Origin: Brachionus koreanus
Lineage: Eukaryota > Rotifera > Eurotatoria > Ploima > Brachionidae
Reading direction: 5' to 3'
Length of the DNA: 64,000 bases
Assembly: GCA_016987375.1 (NCBI GenBank)
Contig: PJRA01000506.1
Span: forward strand, 187,854-251,853
In this document: positions 1 through 9,652 of the stretch, piece by piece
Layout: each line of letters opens with the position of its first letter
Position numbering within the stretch: position 1 is the first letter of the stretch
Made by a program: the position numbers and the translations under genes
The notes under the pieces: generated by a model
Told to the model about the DNA's origin: nothing
Databases searched by the model: none
The model's input: the letters and a program-made list of their open reading frames with translations, nothing else

Positions 1-612
1 AAATATAATTATTTGGAAAAAAGTTTTGAATCAACTTAAAATTTTTAGAGAAAAAAAAATCATTAAATTTACATAAAGACGTTACCAAAAGAGAGGCTGA
101 CAAAAGCTTCTTAATAAGTCATTGATCTGTAGCAGATATAATTTACGCATACCTCTTTAAAAGCTTATTTTTAATCCAATGTATAATGTTAAGTTAAAAA
201 TGAAACAAAAAGACAAACAATTGGTCTTATTTGTCAGGCACCAACTTAATTGATGATGACTTTCTTAATAATAATGACTATTCTAGAATAAAATATTCCA
301 AATAAGATCTAAAAATTATTTAAATTAAAAATATAATTTTTGCTATTAGCAAATTAATCTAAAGCATATAGAGAGTTATATTGATCTTAATCTTTTTATT
401 AAACAAAACTTATATGCCAAACATGTTCAAAAATATTTAAGAAATAGCGACGTCTATGCTAAAATATTTCACTCATTTTTCCTTCAATTAACATTTAATA
501 AAATTTCATAATTACAGACAAGTTCTCTTATTAGATAGTCGGGTACGAACGCTCTAACTCTTTCAAAAATATAATGAAAATATTCTGATCAAGCTAAATC
601 AACTGAACAAAA
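1..612. other. Upstream region of epsin, no gene seen
   Basis: A+T-rich sequence with no convincing exon or long open frame on either strand. The last part before 613 must hold the 5' UTR and promoter of the epsin gene, but no clear TATA box or initiator can be singled out in such A+T-rich DNA. Confidence 0.5.
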
Positions 613-2223
613 ATGACCACCTTACGACGACAAGTTAAAAATATGGTTAAAAATTACTCAGAAGCTGAGGTTAAGGTGCGCGATGCAACGTCCAATGATC
701 CATGGGGCCCTTCCTCTACTTTAATGGGCGAAATCAGTGACTTAACTTACAACATAGTCGCCCTGGGTGAAGTAATGCGCATGATTTGGAAACGCTTGAA
801 TGATCATGGAAAAAATTGGCGTCATGTTTACAAATCTTTAGTTTTACTGGACTACTTAATAAAAAATGGAAATGAAAAAGTGGCTCAGCAATGTAAAGAA
901 CACATTGTTGCTATTCAAACACTAAAAGATTTTCAATATTTTGAGGAGCAAAAAGATCAAGGCTTGAGTGTCAGAGAAAAGGCTAAACAACTGGTTGCAT
1001 TGCTACGAGATGATGAAAGACTCAAGGCCGAACGAGCTAAAGCCTTTAAGGCAAGAGAAAAATATGCGCAAAATGCTATGGGAATCAGCAGCGATAATAA
1101 AATGGTATATTCAACGGGCAATGCCGCACTAAGGCATTTGAGCACCGGCGCTCGAGCCAGTTCGAGCTATAGTGACCCATATGGAGGTGCGATGCGAAAT
1201 AGCCAGGGTTTATCAGCAGATTTTGAAGCAGTCCGACCATCTGATGCCAATGAAGAAGATCTGCAACTTAAATTAGCCATCATGCTAAGCCAGCAAGAAC
1301 ATGAAGAAGACGTTCAAAGAAAAAAAGCCGATGATGCAAAGCTTCAAATAGCCCTAGAGCAATCTAAAAGTGATAATGAGCCTACTGGTTTAGTAGATAT
1401 CAGTGACGACCCATGGCAATCGGCTGAACCTAAAAATGGGCTTAGTGATGATTTATTTTCCAAATCATCAGGAGATCCTTGGGGTGCCACGAGTAATTTT
1501 GATCCATGGGTTACAACGCCCACTCCTAATCCAACTCCGATACCACCTCCACCGGTAAAGACTAATCCGTGGTCAACTAACACACCACACGCCGATCCAT
1601 GGGCAGTTGAATCAAAAACAGAAGATTTATTTGCCAATAACCCTACAGAAACCAAAACAAAACAAGATCCTTTTGAAGACTTATTTGGTTCAGTATCTAA
1701 CACATCCTCAAAGTCTTCTACCAACCCGTGGGAGACTTCGAACAAAATTCCTGAACCGATTACAGATAACTTTGACCCTTTTGCAGACAATTTGAGTAAA
1801 CAACCAAATCCAACTAGAAAAACACCGGAAAGTTTTTTGGGAGAAAATTCCGCTCTAGTTAATTTGGAAAATTTGATACCAGCACGACCAAAAAGCACCA
1901 ATCCATTCGGAAGTGCAATACCGGCCAATGGAGGGATGACTAGCAGTGCATCAAGCGGACAATTAAACAATCCTTTTTTGGTCGCCCAAAATAACCAGAA
2001 ACCACCGACCATTAATCAGTTACAGCAACAGTCAATGTTTCAGCAAACAAGTTCAACTCCACCACTTATTCCGGCACCATTTTCACAGCCTATTATTCCT
2101 ACTTCATCAAGTAATGGTAATTCGTTTCCACCATCGAATGTTCTATTTCCAAGCTTATCATCAAATGCAAACCCAAGCTCGACCACAAATACAAATTCGA
2201 CAAATCCTTTTTTAATGATGTAA
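613..2223 (+). CDS. Epsin (ENTH-domain clathrin endocytic adaptor)
   Basis: Intronless 536-aa frame. Residues about 10-150 are an ENTH domain: the start region NYSEAEVKVRDATSNDPWGP is almost the family consensus, followed by the helical NWRHVYKSLVLLDYLIKNG stretch. The domain binds PI(4,5)P2 and bends the plasma membrane. Residues about 214-232 and 240-254 are two ubiquitin-interacting motifs (EEDLQLKLAIMLSQQ and DDAKLQIALEQS). The disordered C-terminal half carries repeated DPW/NPW/DPF motifs for AP-2 alpha-ear binding and three NPF motifs for EH-domain proteins, one being the C-terminal NPFLMM. This is the full epsin architecture and a normal length. The ATG at 613 directly precedes the amphipathic helix-0 region, so the start is secure. 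Vertebrate epsin 1, 2 and 3 cannot be told apart here. It is first in a run of four same-strand genes. Confidence 0.96.
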   Translation: MTTLRRQVKNMVKNYSEAEVKVRDATSNDPWGPSSTLMGEISDLTYNIVALGEVMRMIWKRLNDHGKNWRHVYKSLVLLDYLIKNGNEKVAQQCKEHIVAIQTLKDFQYFEEQKDQGLSVREKAKQLVALLRDDERLKAERAKAFKAREKYAQNAMGISSDNKMVYSTGNAALRHLSTGARASSSYSDPYGGAMRNSQGLSADFEAVRPSDANEEDLQLKLAIMLSQQEHEEDVQRKKADDAKLQIALEQSKSDNEPTGLVDISDDPWQSAEPKNGLSDDLFSKSSGDPWGATSNFDPWVTTPTPNPTPIPPPPVKTNPWSTNTPHADPWAVESKTEDLFANNPTETKTKQDPFEDLFGSVSNTSSKSSTNPWETSNKIPEPITDNFDPFADNLSKQPNPTRKTPESFLGENSALVNLENLIPARPKSTNPFGSAIPANGGMTSSASSGQLNNPFLVAQNNQKPPTINQLQQQSMFQQTSSTPPLIPAPFSQPIIPTSSSNGNSFPPSNVLFPSLSSNANPSSTTNTNSTNPFLMM

Positions 2224-3271
2224 ATTAAATGCTTCATAGTAAACCAAGCTTAAATTTTGTAAAATAAAAAAAAAAATTAATAAAAAAAATAATAAAAATA
2301 ATCTTCGGACAAGATTATGAAAACAATATGTGTAATTATTAATTTTACTCTTGGTCCGACGTTTTTTTCAATACTTAACTCGAATCTTAGATTGGAGATT
2401 TTTTTTAAAAATATTTTATTTTAAGAATGAAATTTAAAATTAACGAATTTTTATTAAAAATAAATATTAAATCTTAATAAAATTTTAAAATTGTGATTTT
2501 TTCTTTGATGAAACTAAAGAGTTGATTAGAGCTTGGCGCCTCTCGATAGGCACAAAAATAAATCGCTAATTTATCCAAAAATTCAATACAGATTAGTACT
2601 AATACTGTACTTTTTGACAAAGACCCCTTAAAGCCGAAATATCTCTTGTTCAAATTAGACTTGCTTTAAATCAAGTCGAGGCAATGACTTAAATTTTTTT
2701 CTTACAAGTCAGAAAGTTTCAAATTGTCGTCCTTGTATCCAAAATTAGATGTAAGCTATTCATTAAAATGAAACAATATGATTACATTTTGAAATTCATA
2801 TAATAGTTATAATATAAAAGTTGAAATTTTGAATATTATAGTTTTAGTTAAGCTTTTTGATTTTCTCTGGTAAAGATGAAGTTTCTTTAAAAATTGAAAA
2901 TTTTGTTTCAAATTTTATTAAATAATGAAATATTTAAATATTATGAAATTAAAATAAAATATTCAATAATTTAACGCCTCTAAGTTCAAAAAATAAAATT
3001 TAAATTTATAAATAAATTAAAAATAGTAATTTAACATTTGAAAATTAATCAAAGTTATTTTTGTAATCTTTAAATCAAATCAATTTTCTCAAAATTATAT
3101 TATAATATATTAAATATTTTTATGTATTTATTATAATTTATTTAATAATGCCTCACATTTTTTCTATTTTGTTAGTGTAGTTAGCAAAAAATTCTACAAT
3201 AATAATATAAATGTATTTATTTTCATTTAATAAAATTTAATAATTTTCTAAATATTTGAATTTAGATATAA
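2224..3271. other. Intergenic region epsin to C18orf32 homologue
   Basis: About 1.05 kb without a supported exon. The first part will be the epsin 3' UTR (candidate AATAAA at about 2263). The end has a splice-acceptor-like TTTAG at about 3260 just before the next ATG, which could be a 5' UTR intron or trans-splice acceptor. No repeat was recognised. Confidence 0.45.
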
Positions 3272-3505
3272 ATGGTCTGTCTAACATGTTTTATTATTCC
3301 AATCGGACTTTGGATCTGGTTTCAGTTTATAATGCCAATAATAGTCAGATTGAAATCAGTCTTCTTTCCTGGAACACAATCAACCGAAAGGGAAATAAAT
3401 AATGAAACAAAAAAATATGAATGTCCTTTCGATTTTTGTAAAAACAAAGTTCAAGAAACTAAAGATTCTGAAAAAACCCTATTAGAAGAAAAAAAAGAAA
3501 TTTAA
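3272..3505 (+). CDS. C18orf32 / UPF0729 family small membrane protein
   Basis: Single-exon 77-aa protein. The N-terminus (MVCLTCFIIPIGLWIWFQF, then IMPII) matches the hallmark start of UPF0729/C18orf32: M-V-C, a second Cys, then I-P and a W-containing hydrophobic helix, followed by a short charged hydrophilic tail. Length agrees with the 76-aa human protein. The helix (residues about 4-26) is the only membrane segment. From the family it is expected in the ER or on lipid droplets; its biochemical role is not settled. A TTTAG acceptor-like site precedes the ATG by about 6 nt. The TMEM170 homologue starts only 147 nt after the stop, on the same strand. Confidence 0.85.
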   Translation: MVCLTCFIIPIGLWIWFQFIMPIIVRLKSVFFPGTQSTEREINNETKKYECPFDFCKNKVQETKDSEKTLLEEKKEI

Positions 3506-3652
3506 AATAATTTTTACATAAATTACTGTCTTAGTCTTTTCTTATAAAATAATAAATAAAATTTTTTGTGATTAATTTGAAAAATAAAAAAAATGCTCTT
3601 AAAATGGCATTAATAAGAATAATTAAACTCAAAGCATTATATTTAAAAAAGG

Positions 3653-4018
3653 ATGAGCACAGAGGCCGGCTTTACAGAATTGTTAGAAGAGAGTAATTCT
3701 ATACGCATTTATAAACTTTGGTATCAAATGTTCCTGGTCACTTTAATAAGTTCTATCATATGCCATTCAATTGGCTCTTTAGTACTCTTTATTCGGTTAC
3801 GCTCACACCATTATGCAAAGTGGCTTGCTTTAATTCTCCAACTTGCCGGATTTATTACTCCGGTTTTTCTCGGAACTATAACAAATCTTCTAATCGCATC
3901 AATTTTAGTCTTTAGCAATAGACATGATATTCCATTTCTGGGTCTGATATCTATAGGCCTAGCTCAAACATTTTGCATAATTTCAATCGAATTTTTAAAA
4001 ATAATGCAAACATTGTAA
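3653..4018 (+). CDS. TMEM170 family membrane protein
   Basis: Single-exon 121-aa protein with three hydrophobic segments at about residues 25-47, 57-82 and 91-115. Family signatures read directly are WYQMFLVTLISSIICH near the first helix, LRSHHYAKW in the first loop, and IPFLGL followed by GLAQTFC and FLKIMQTL at the C-terminus. These align with TMEM170A/B, where the corresponding block is IPFEAL, GTGQTFC and FLRILATL. In vertebrates TMEM170A acts in ER sheet shaping and nuclear-pore/envelope formation; transfer of that role is inference. The gene sits between the C18orf32 homologue (147 nt upstream) and the ADPRM-like gene (161 nt downstream), all on the same strand. Confidence 0.88.
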   Translation: MSTEAGFTELLEESNSIRIYKLWYQMFLVTLISSIICHSIGSLVLFIRLRSHHYAKWLALILQLAGFITPVFLGTITNLLIASILVFSNRHDIPFLGLISIGLAQTFCIISIEFLKIMQTL

Positions 4019-4179
4019 AGAATAAGTTCACATCAATATGATTGGGTTTATGTCATGTAGATAGATAAATGAATAAATAAATTTATATTAGTTTCTTTTA
4101 TAACAATTTTTAAATTATTAAAATTAGGAATTAATAGTCCTAAATACTTAAAATAATTAGTAATGTTTTAATTTTAGTA

Positions 4180-5277
4180 ATGATGAATTTTTTTAGGGAA
4201 ATGCCACATTTGAAAGAGGATGTCATTTTTACTGAAAGTGAAGATAGTGAAGAAAAACAAGATCTAACAATTTTACCAATTGCTTTATTTGGAGTTATAA
4301 CCGATATACAGTATGCTAATGTAGATGATGGAATAAGTTATGACGGGAAAAGAGTTCGATATTATAGAAATAGTCTTAATTTGGTTCGTGAGGCTGTTGA
4401 CAATTGGAAGCAAGCAGAAGCTAAATATAAGAAAAATTTTAAATTCATTATTCAATTAGGTGATATGATTGATGCTAAATCGTTAGACATTAGCGATTCT
4501 ATTCCAGCTGTGGAACGAGTTACTAAAGAATTAAACAAACTCTTTTCTGGTGATAAAGAAACACATTTTTCAATTTTAGATGAAAACAATCTTCCAAAAA
4601 TTTTAAATCTATGGGGTAATCATGAAATGTATAATTTTAAGCGAAAAGAGTTATTTAATATGGATCTGAATTCTTCAAGACTGTTAAATCAAAACAATAC
4701 AGCCAACTATTTTTATTATGATATTACTGATAAATTGAGATTAATTGGCTTAGATTTTTATGAATTTTCATGCTTAGGCTATGACTCGGATGATGAAACT
4801 TATAAAAAAGCTCATGAATTTTTGACAAAACATAACAAAAATGAGAATTTGAATTCTGTAGATGGACTAAGAGGGCATGGAATGAGATTTTCATTGTTTA
4901 ATGGGTCTTTGAGTAAACTTCAACTAGAATGGCTACGAAATCAATTAGAATTTTGTAAAAGTTCAGATAAAAAAGTTATTTTATCCGGTCATATTCCCAT
5001 TCATCCGAAAGCCTGTGAAATTATGTGTTTAGCATGGAATAATAAGGATATTTTAGAATTAATTTGGTCATTTGATCATACAGTTATAGCTTATTTTTGT
5101 GGCCATGATCACCAAGGTGGTTATTTTAGGGACAAATACAATGTGCACCACATTACTTTTTCAGCAGTGGTCGAAACTCCGCCCAATTCAAATGCTTATG
5201 CGACTGTTAAAGTTTATAATAATAAAGTTTCCGTTGAAGGAGTTGGAAAAATAGGATATTATGAAATTTATTTTTAA
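4180..5277 (+). CDS. ADPRM: Manganese-dependent ADP-ribose/CDP-alcohol diphosphatase
   Basis: Intronless 365-aa calcineurin-like metallophosphoesterase. Metal-binding blocks appear in order: FGVITDIQYA (residues 37-46, D-x-Q in place of the usual D-x-H, typical of ADPRM), QLGDMIDAK (GD-xx-D, about 92-100), WGNHEMY (GNHE), LSGHIPIHP (GH) and FCGHDHQGGY (GHDH). The YDGKRVRYYRNSL stretch after the first motif is also characteristic of ADPRM. The family hydrolyses ADP-ribose and CDP-choline or CDP-glycerol type substrates in a Mn-dependent way in the cytosol. Length is close to the vertebrate protein (about 340 aa). A TTTTAG precedes the ATG by 2 nt. The extra acidic N-terminus (residues 11-27) is not conserved. 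It converges on ROGDI, whose stop is 474 nt away. Confidence 0.92.
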   Translation: MMNFFREMPHLKEDVIFTESEDSEEKQDLTILPIALFGVITDIQYANVDDGISYDGKRVRYYRNSLNLVREAVDNWKQAEAKYKKNFKFIIQLGDMIDAKSLDISDSIPAVERVTKELNKLFSGDKETHFSILDENNLPKILNLWGNHEMYNFKRKELFNMDLNSSRLLNQNNTANYFYYDITDKLRLIGLDFYEFSCLGYDSDDETYKKAHEFLTKHNKNENLNSVDGLRGHGMRFSLFNGSLSKLQLEWLRNQLEFCKSSDKKVILSGHIPIHPKACEIMCLAWNNKDILELIWSFDHTVIAYFCGHDHQGGYFRDKYNVHHITFSAVVETPPNSNAYATVKVYNNKVSVEGVGKIGYYEIYF

Positions 5278-5751
5278 ATAATACGAATGGTTTTTTAAGA
5301 ACTATAGGAAAATAAAATTATTTATAAAACTTGGAACTTTTAAATTAAAATTTGAAGCGCTAATTGTTTAAAATTTAGTTATTAGATTAAAAATATAAAA
5401 TAAATAATTTATTTTGCTAAAATTTGATGAAAAATAATTAAAAAAATTAAAAGTTGATCAAGAAAATATTTATTGATGAAAAAATTATTTTAATTTTATT
5501 ATTTACGTTTAAAAAATAATTTTTACTTTGAAAATAAATTGAAATAATACTAATAAATACTCATCAATGCATGATTTTTGGGACAATTTTTTTTAAGAAA
5601 ATAATTAGATTTACAACAAACGCGAAAAACATGATTTTTTTAAATTTAAAACAGTCAAATTCATTTTTTAATGGCTTAAAAAAAATTTTGAAACCAAGCT
5701 TGACAAAGACATATAACTTGCTTTTTTAATTTTTGATATAAAACTATAAGA
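5278..5751. other. Convergent 3' region ADPRM / ROGDI
   Basis: 474 nt of A+T-rich sequence between the facing stop codons of ADPRM (plus) and ROGDI (minus). It presumably holds both 3' UTRs and poly(A) signals. No open frame or repeat was seen. Confidence 0.5.
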
Positions 5752-6966
5752 TCAATTATTTTTGTTTATTGGTTCAAATAGTCCAAGCTTGATTTTAGAA
5801 AATAATAAATTATTTATCAAATTAAATTTTAAAATTTACTTTATCCTTGAGTTGTTGAAGCGTTTCAAGACATGAAGTCAACAAGACAATAATGTTGTTT
5901 AACCAGCTAATTGAAGAGCATTCAAGCTTTAATTTGAAAAACAAAATAAAAATTATTCTAATTATTAAATCAGGAAAATTACTATGTGCTTTGTTGTTTC
6001 ATTGCCTTTAATCGTGTAAATAGCTAGAAATAATCTATAACCCTGAATATAAAAGCTGAAAAGTAAATCATTTGGTACAAGCGGAAATATTTTCATATTT
6101 TTTTGATTTTGGAGTTCATGGATTGTTCTCTTTTTCGGAAACAAAAGAATGTTTCTGGCAGAATTGATTGAATCGGTAATTGTATCCATATTCTTTTTTA
6201 AAAATATCATTAAAAAATCAGACAAGAATTGAAAAAAAATACATAAGTTGTTTGCTGAAGTGATTCAAAACTCATCTTTTGAATTCGAGTTTCTAAAGCT
6301 TTCAAAATATCGTAAGAATTTTGAATCTAAGAAATAAAAATTTTCAAAAAGATTTATTTGTTTTTGATAATTTTTAACTTGATAAAGATTCCATGAATTA
6401 TCTTCTTTGGACTTATAAATATATGTGTTATGTCTCGGGGTAGGCTTGTAACTTATTTCCTAAAGTTATTTTATTGTTTGAAAAGTTTTTACTTTTTTAA
6501 ATGTAAGGTTTACTTACTATATTCTTTAGTTCATTAAAATTGAAGATTAAACTACACTTCAAACCATCGACAACACTAAAAAGAATAATTAATAATTGGT
6601 GATTAAGCTATCTCACACTAGAGATCCCACAAATGAGGCAGAAGATTTATCCTTTCTTTTCTTGTGGCATCATCTCCAAGCATTAATTTTAGCATTAACT
6701 AAAAACTATTGATAAAATCAAACTAAACAATACTATTTAAGAATTTACTTGAATTTTGTTGATAACACTTTTGCATGTCTTAGTGACTTGGTTTTGTAAA
6801 ACAAAATTTAGCTCTTTTTTCTTAAAAAAAAATCAAAAGTTTTGAGTATAAAAATCTTCTAAATTATGGGACTAATTTATTTATTAAAAAAAATTGATAC
6901 CATAACTTCCATTTCTTTCTGGATTTCAATGTCCTTGTCAAAGTTATCTGAATTGTCAGATTCCAT
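5752..6966 (-). CDS. ROGDI: ROGDI homologue (V-ATPase assembly factor), eight exons
   Basis: Eight exons reconstructed on the minus strand: 6901-6966, 6619-6698, 6518-6575, 6379-6459, 6243-6326, 5983-6192, 5840-5926 and 5752-5787. Phases close and give 702 nt, 233 aa (human ROGDI is 287). Two introns are only 50 and 52 nt, and most others are also short. Matches to ROGDI run throughout: the SWNLYQIQNSYD block (human QWKLQQIQDARN), DSINSARNILLFPKKRTIHE before FPLVPNDLLFSFYIQGYRL (human ARNRLTTPATLTLPE and ALPSDLLVNVYINLNKL), and LECSSISWLNN with LQQLKDK near the C-terminus (human VECVIPWLND, QQLKDK). ROGDI is the metazoan Rav2-like subunit working with rabconnectin-3 in V1-Vo assembly. The last exon (12 codons) is least certain, because its C-terminus differs from the vertebrate one. 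Confidence 0.86.
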
Positions 6967-7205
6967 TTTTTTTTCTAAATTAAAAAGAAAAATTTTTGCA
7001 AAAATTCAAAATAAAAGGACATAATCAAAAAAAAATTATGCTTTAAAATTTATTTGTGAATGCAATTCTAAATCAACATTTTATGTCACTGCTTGAGGAA
7101 TAAAATGGTTATTAGTTTTGATTTCCACCAAAATGGATTTTGTGCCTTTACTCTTGATTCTCTCAAATCCACTTTGGTTTCCATTTAACTGCTGGCCGTC
7201 TTAAA
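6967..7205. other. Region upstream of ROGDI
   Basis: Mostly A+T-rich sequence with a slightly more balanced patch around 7120-7205 of unknown nature. It should contain the ROGDI promoter and 5' UTR. An acceptor-like TTTAG lies 8 nt upstream of the ROGDI ATG on the minus strand. Confidence 0.35.
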
Positions 7206-7358
7206 TTACTTCCCCATTGAAGGGAATTTAATGGAATACTTATTTCTTTCATTCAAAGCACATGTCCTGAGTTTAAACGAATTAATTACTAATACTTGAA
7301 GTGCAACAGCGATGAAAACACTAAGAGACAGAAATAAAACAAAGAAGGAAATGAACAT
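7206..7358 (-). CDS. Possible 50-aa hydrophobic small ORF
   Basis: An ATG-initiated 50-codon frame whose first 28 residues are strongly hydrophobic (MFISFFVLFLSLSVFIAVAL and onwards), like a signal peptide or single membrane anchor, followed by a basic tail ending FPSMGK. It lies between ROGDI and the first duplicated gene, on the same strand as both. It is not recognised. It could be a real small secreted or membrane peptide, an exon of an unseen gene, or chance in A+T-rich DNA. Confidence 0.2.
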   Translation of the reverse strand: MFISFFVLFLSLSVFIAVALQVLVINSFKLRTCALNERNKYSIKFPSMGK

Positions 7359-7431
7359 TCTAACGGAAATTATTTATTTAAATTGACAACTTTAAAAAAG
7401 CTAAATGAGAAAAAATCAATTATACGAAAAC

Positions 7432-8535
7432 TCATTTAAAAAAAGTAAAATTAGATAGAGAATTAAATTCTGTAAAAGAAAAGTTAAAGAAATCTGTATC
7501 TATTAAATCTTTTTTTGGTATATTTTGCTCGATTTCATTTTGTAAATGCTTAAAACTAATAAAACTAATTTTAATTCGTATTATAAATCTAAGCAATTTG
7601 AAAAAAATTGACGATGAGTATTTGCCTAAATTAATCTTGTTTATTAGATATTTTTTTGCTGGTATCAAAACATTTCGACTGATAAAATTGTCTTGATATT
7701 TTTGAATGGAAAAAAAATCCAAAAATAAAGTTCGGTTTATTTGAACGAAAACAAATCTTGAGTAATCATTTATTTCTAGATAAAAATTTTCCTTTTCAAA
7801 AAAACTCAAATCCCAAAGTTCTACACTTGTTTCAGTTGAGTCAAAAGATAGTTTTGAAATTTTTCTATTAAAATTTGAAGTATCATATATTTCGGTATAA
7901 CTTCCGAGAAAACAGGCATATTCGTTCTGTTCAATCAAATCATCGATTTGTATCACGCATATTTTATTTTGAGCATGAATCAAATTTTTTATGTCAAAAT
8001 ATTTTCTATCTTTCAGTCTTTCGACATAAAAACTATACGAATAATTTAAACTTTGTGTTAAATTTAAACCGAATGTTTCTGTAAAACACAAACTATTCGT
8101 TAAAAGAGTAGTTCTAGCTATGAATACTGCTTGACATAGTTCAGATGAATTAATTTTTTTTACCAAAGCAAAAATGTCTCTATTTGTTTGAGGACAATTA
8201 ACGACTAAGTCATTCAAAAATGATTCATTTAACTTTTTGGTTTCGTTTTCTTCTTTTAATTTTTCAAAATCACCGAGTTCCATGCTATCAATTTTTATTA
8301 TTATAAAAATACACAATGATGTTATAATAATTAAAAATTTTAAAATTTTTTTTAAAAATTTGCAACATCTGAATTTATTTTTGATTTGTTCCTTTGTCTC
8401 AATTATTGATTTTGATGATTTGTAAGAGATACTAAATGAAGAAGAGCATGTTGAGTTAGAAGAATCGTTTGATGTTAATTCGTCTGATTTTTCGAGGCTT
8501 TTATGTTTTGATCGCATTTTATATTTTAGAAACAT
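7432..8535 (-). CDS. Type II membrane protein, duplicated gene copy A
   Basis: Single-exon 367-aa protein. Residues 1-65 are a Ser-rich, then basic cytoplasmic tail (SSNSTCSSSFS, then KNKFRCCKFLKK); about 66-83 is one membrane helix; the rest would be extracellular. The ectodomain has several N-glycosylation sequons and paired Cys residues. Its segment CQAVFIARTTLLTNSLC resembles the trypsin-fold CGG-LI-VLTAAHC block, with the catalytic His replaced by Leu, and no GDSGG motif follows, so a dead serine-protease homologue is one possible reading (inference). Positions 7477-8307 are identical to 11260-12090 in copy B, while the 5' and 3' coding ends differ. I do not recognise the family from sequence alone. 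Confidence 0.7.
   Translation of the reverse strand: MFLKYKMRSKHKSLEKSDELTSNDSSNSTCSSSFSISYKSSKSIIETKEQIKNKFRCCKFLKKILKFLIIITSLCIFIIIKIDSMELGDFEKLKEENETKKLNESFLNDLVVNCPQTNRDIFALVKKINSSELCQAVFIARTTLLTNSLCFTETFGLNLTQSLNYSYSFYVERLKDRKYFDIKNLIHAQNKICVIQIDDLIEQNEYACFLGSYTEIYDTSNFNRKISKLSFDSTETSVELWDLSFFEKENFYLEINDYSRFVFVQINRTLFLDFFSIQKYQDNFISRNVLIPAKKYLINKINLGKYSSSIFFKLLRFIIRIKISFISFKHLQNEIEQNIPKKDLIDTDFFNFSFTEFNSLSNFTFFK
7477..8307 (-). repeat. 831-bp block identical to 11260-12090 (copy A)
   Basis: Constant offset of 3783 between the copies and no mismatch or indel found when read side by side. The block lies entirely inside coding sequence and spans from the last residues of the membrane helix to NFS near the C-terminus. 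Flanking coding sequence is unrelated at the nucleotide level. Confidence 0.93.
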
Positions 8536-8974
8536 CTAAATTTTTCAGCTCTTTTTAACTGAGCGCAATTTTTTTTTCATAATTGTTCAGTAAAAAAATA
8601 ATTAGCTTTTTTGTTTTTTATTTGTTTGTTTTCTTTACCGAGCTAATGCTCCTTTAGATTAAAAAATAAAAATTTTAATCAAAAATAAATTAAAATAAAA
8701 ATAGAATTAAAAAAGTAAAAATACATGAAAATATTATAAATAGAAATCTAAAAACAGGATACATATGTATGATCAATTATCTGATGGCTCAGTAAAAAAG
8801 CAAATAATAGTAAGATAACAATAACACAATGAAGTCGTACTATTAAAACTTAATTTCTTTTTGGTTTTTTTTTTATGCTAAGATTATCACTTTTTTTCTT
8901 CTACTTAGAGAAGACTACTGAACACAACTTTTCGACTGATTTTTTCATTTAGTATTTATTGTTTGTTTTGTTTC
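8536..8974. other. Upstream region of duplicated copy A
   Basis: A+T-rich sequence with no supported exon. It should contain the promoter of the minus-strand gene that starts at 8535. It runs into the LINE fragment that begins near 8975. Confidence 0.4.
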
Positions 8975-9335
8975 TTTATAAATATCATTTATATATATAC
9001 TAAATAAAAGAGCACTAATAACTAAATCTTGAGGAACTGAAGTAATTTAGTTTTCATCACTCAGTTGGTCATTTATATTTACTTTAAATGTCCGAGAGTC
9101 TAACAAGAATCTGATCCAGTTAATTAAGTTAGTGGTGGATTTATTTTAATCAATTTATAAATCAAGTCTCGATGCCAAATCCTATCAAAGGCTTTAGAAA
9201 TGTAAAAGAAAAGGAAACAAACTCTTTTCTTTCTATTAAATGACTCTACAATTTTCTGAATCAAAAAATAAAGATTATCCGAGGTTCTATTTTGAGCCAA
9301 TCAATACGAACAGTGTTGATGAAGGTTTTTAAAAT
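8975..9335 (-). mobile_element. Degraded non-LTR retrotransposon (LINE), RT fragment
   Basis: Read on the minus strand with frameshifts and stops, this encodes a reverse transcriptase: NRTSDNLYFLIQKIVESFNR, then YISKAFDRIWHRDLIYKLIK (the F/L-D-x-x-K-A-F-D block with Asp changed), INWIRFLLDSRTFKVNINDQ, SVPQ and LLFSIYINDI. The order and spacing are those of Jockey/CR1-superfamily LINE RT domains. There is no intact frame, so it is dead. Confidence 0.8.
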
Positions 9336-9378
9336 ATTGTTATCGAAGTCTGCTGGCAAGAAATGAAAACGAAAGGTT

Positions 9379-9600
9379 CAGTTTCTTCGAGGATCCCTAA
9401 TTTTATTCGCATCCTCAAGCTTGAAAATGTTCACATTTATGTTCATCTCTCGACCAAAAATTTCTGATGATGAGAGAGATGAGGCTTTTAATTCTATTAT
9501 CAAAACCTTATTCGATGAGAAATTGTAAATTAAAGTGATTGCGTCATTCTGGCCTTGATTGAGAGCGACATCAAGTGCATCAAAAAAGAATTTTGTGGGT
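9379..9600 (-). other. Open frame upstream of the LINE fragment
   Basis: About 69 codons free of stops on the minus strand, with a plausible protein composition (for example FFFDALDVALNQGQ and NKVLIIELKASS), ending in a TGA. It lies just 5' of the RT remnant and just before the SINE. It may be another part of the retrotransposon ORF or a captured host fragment. It is not recognised. Confidence 0.25.
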
Positions 9601-9652
9601 GACTGGTTTTTCCAACTTTTTTAAATTGAGTTTGACCATATTTTTAAAAAAG

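Noticed and set aside
1344..2012. 222-aa open frame on the minus strand opposite epsin
   Set aside because: Shadow of the epsin coding strand; no motif of its own.
6265..6378. Stop codon ending the fourth ROGDI exon frame
   Set aside because: It lies in the reading of an unspliced 52-nt intron; splicing restores ROGDI similarity on both sides.
7875..8084. 69-aa plus-strand frame, repeated at 11658-11867
   Set aside because: Antisense shadow of the identical ectodomain block; the repetition only reflects the duplicated coding strand.
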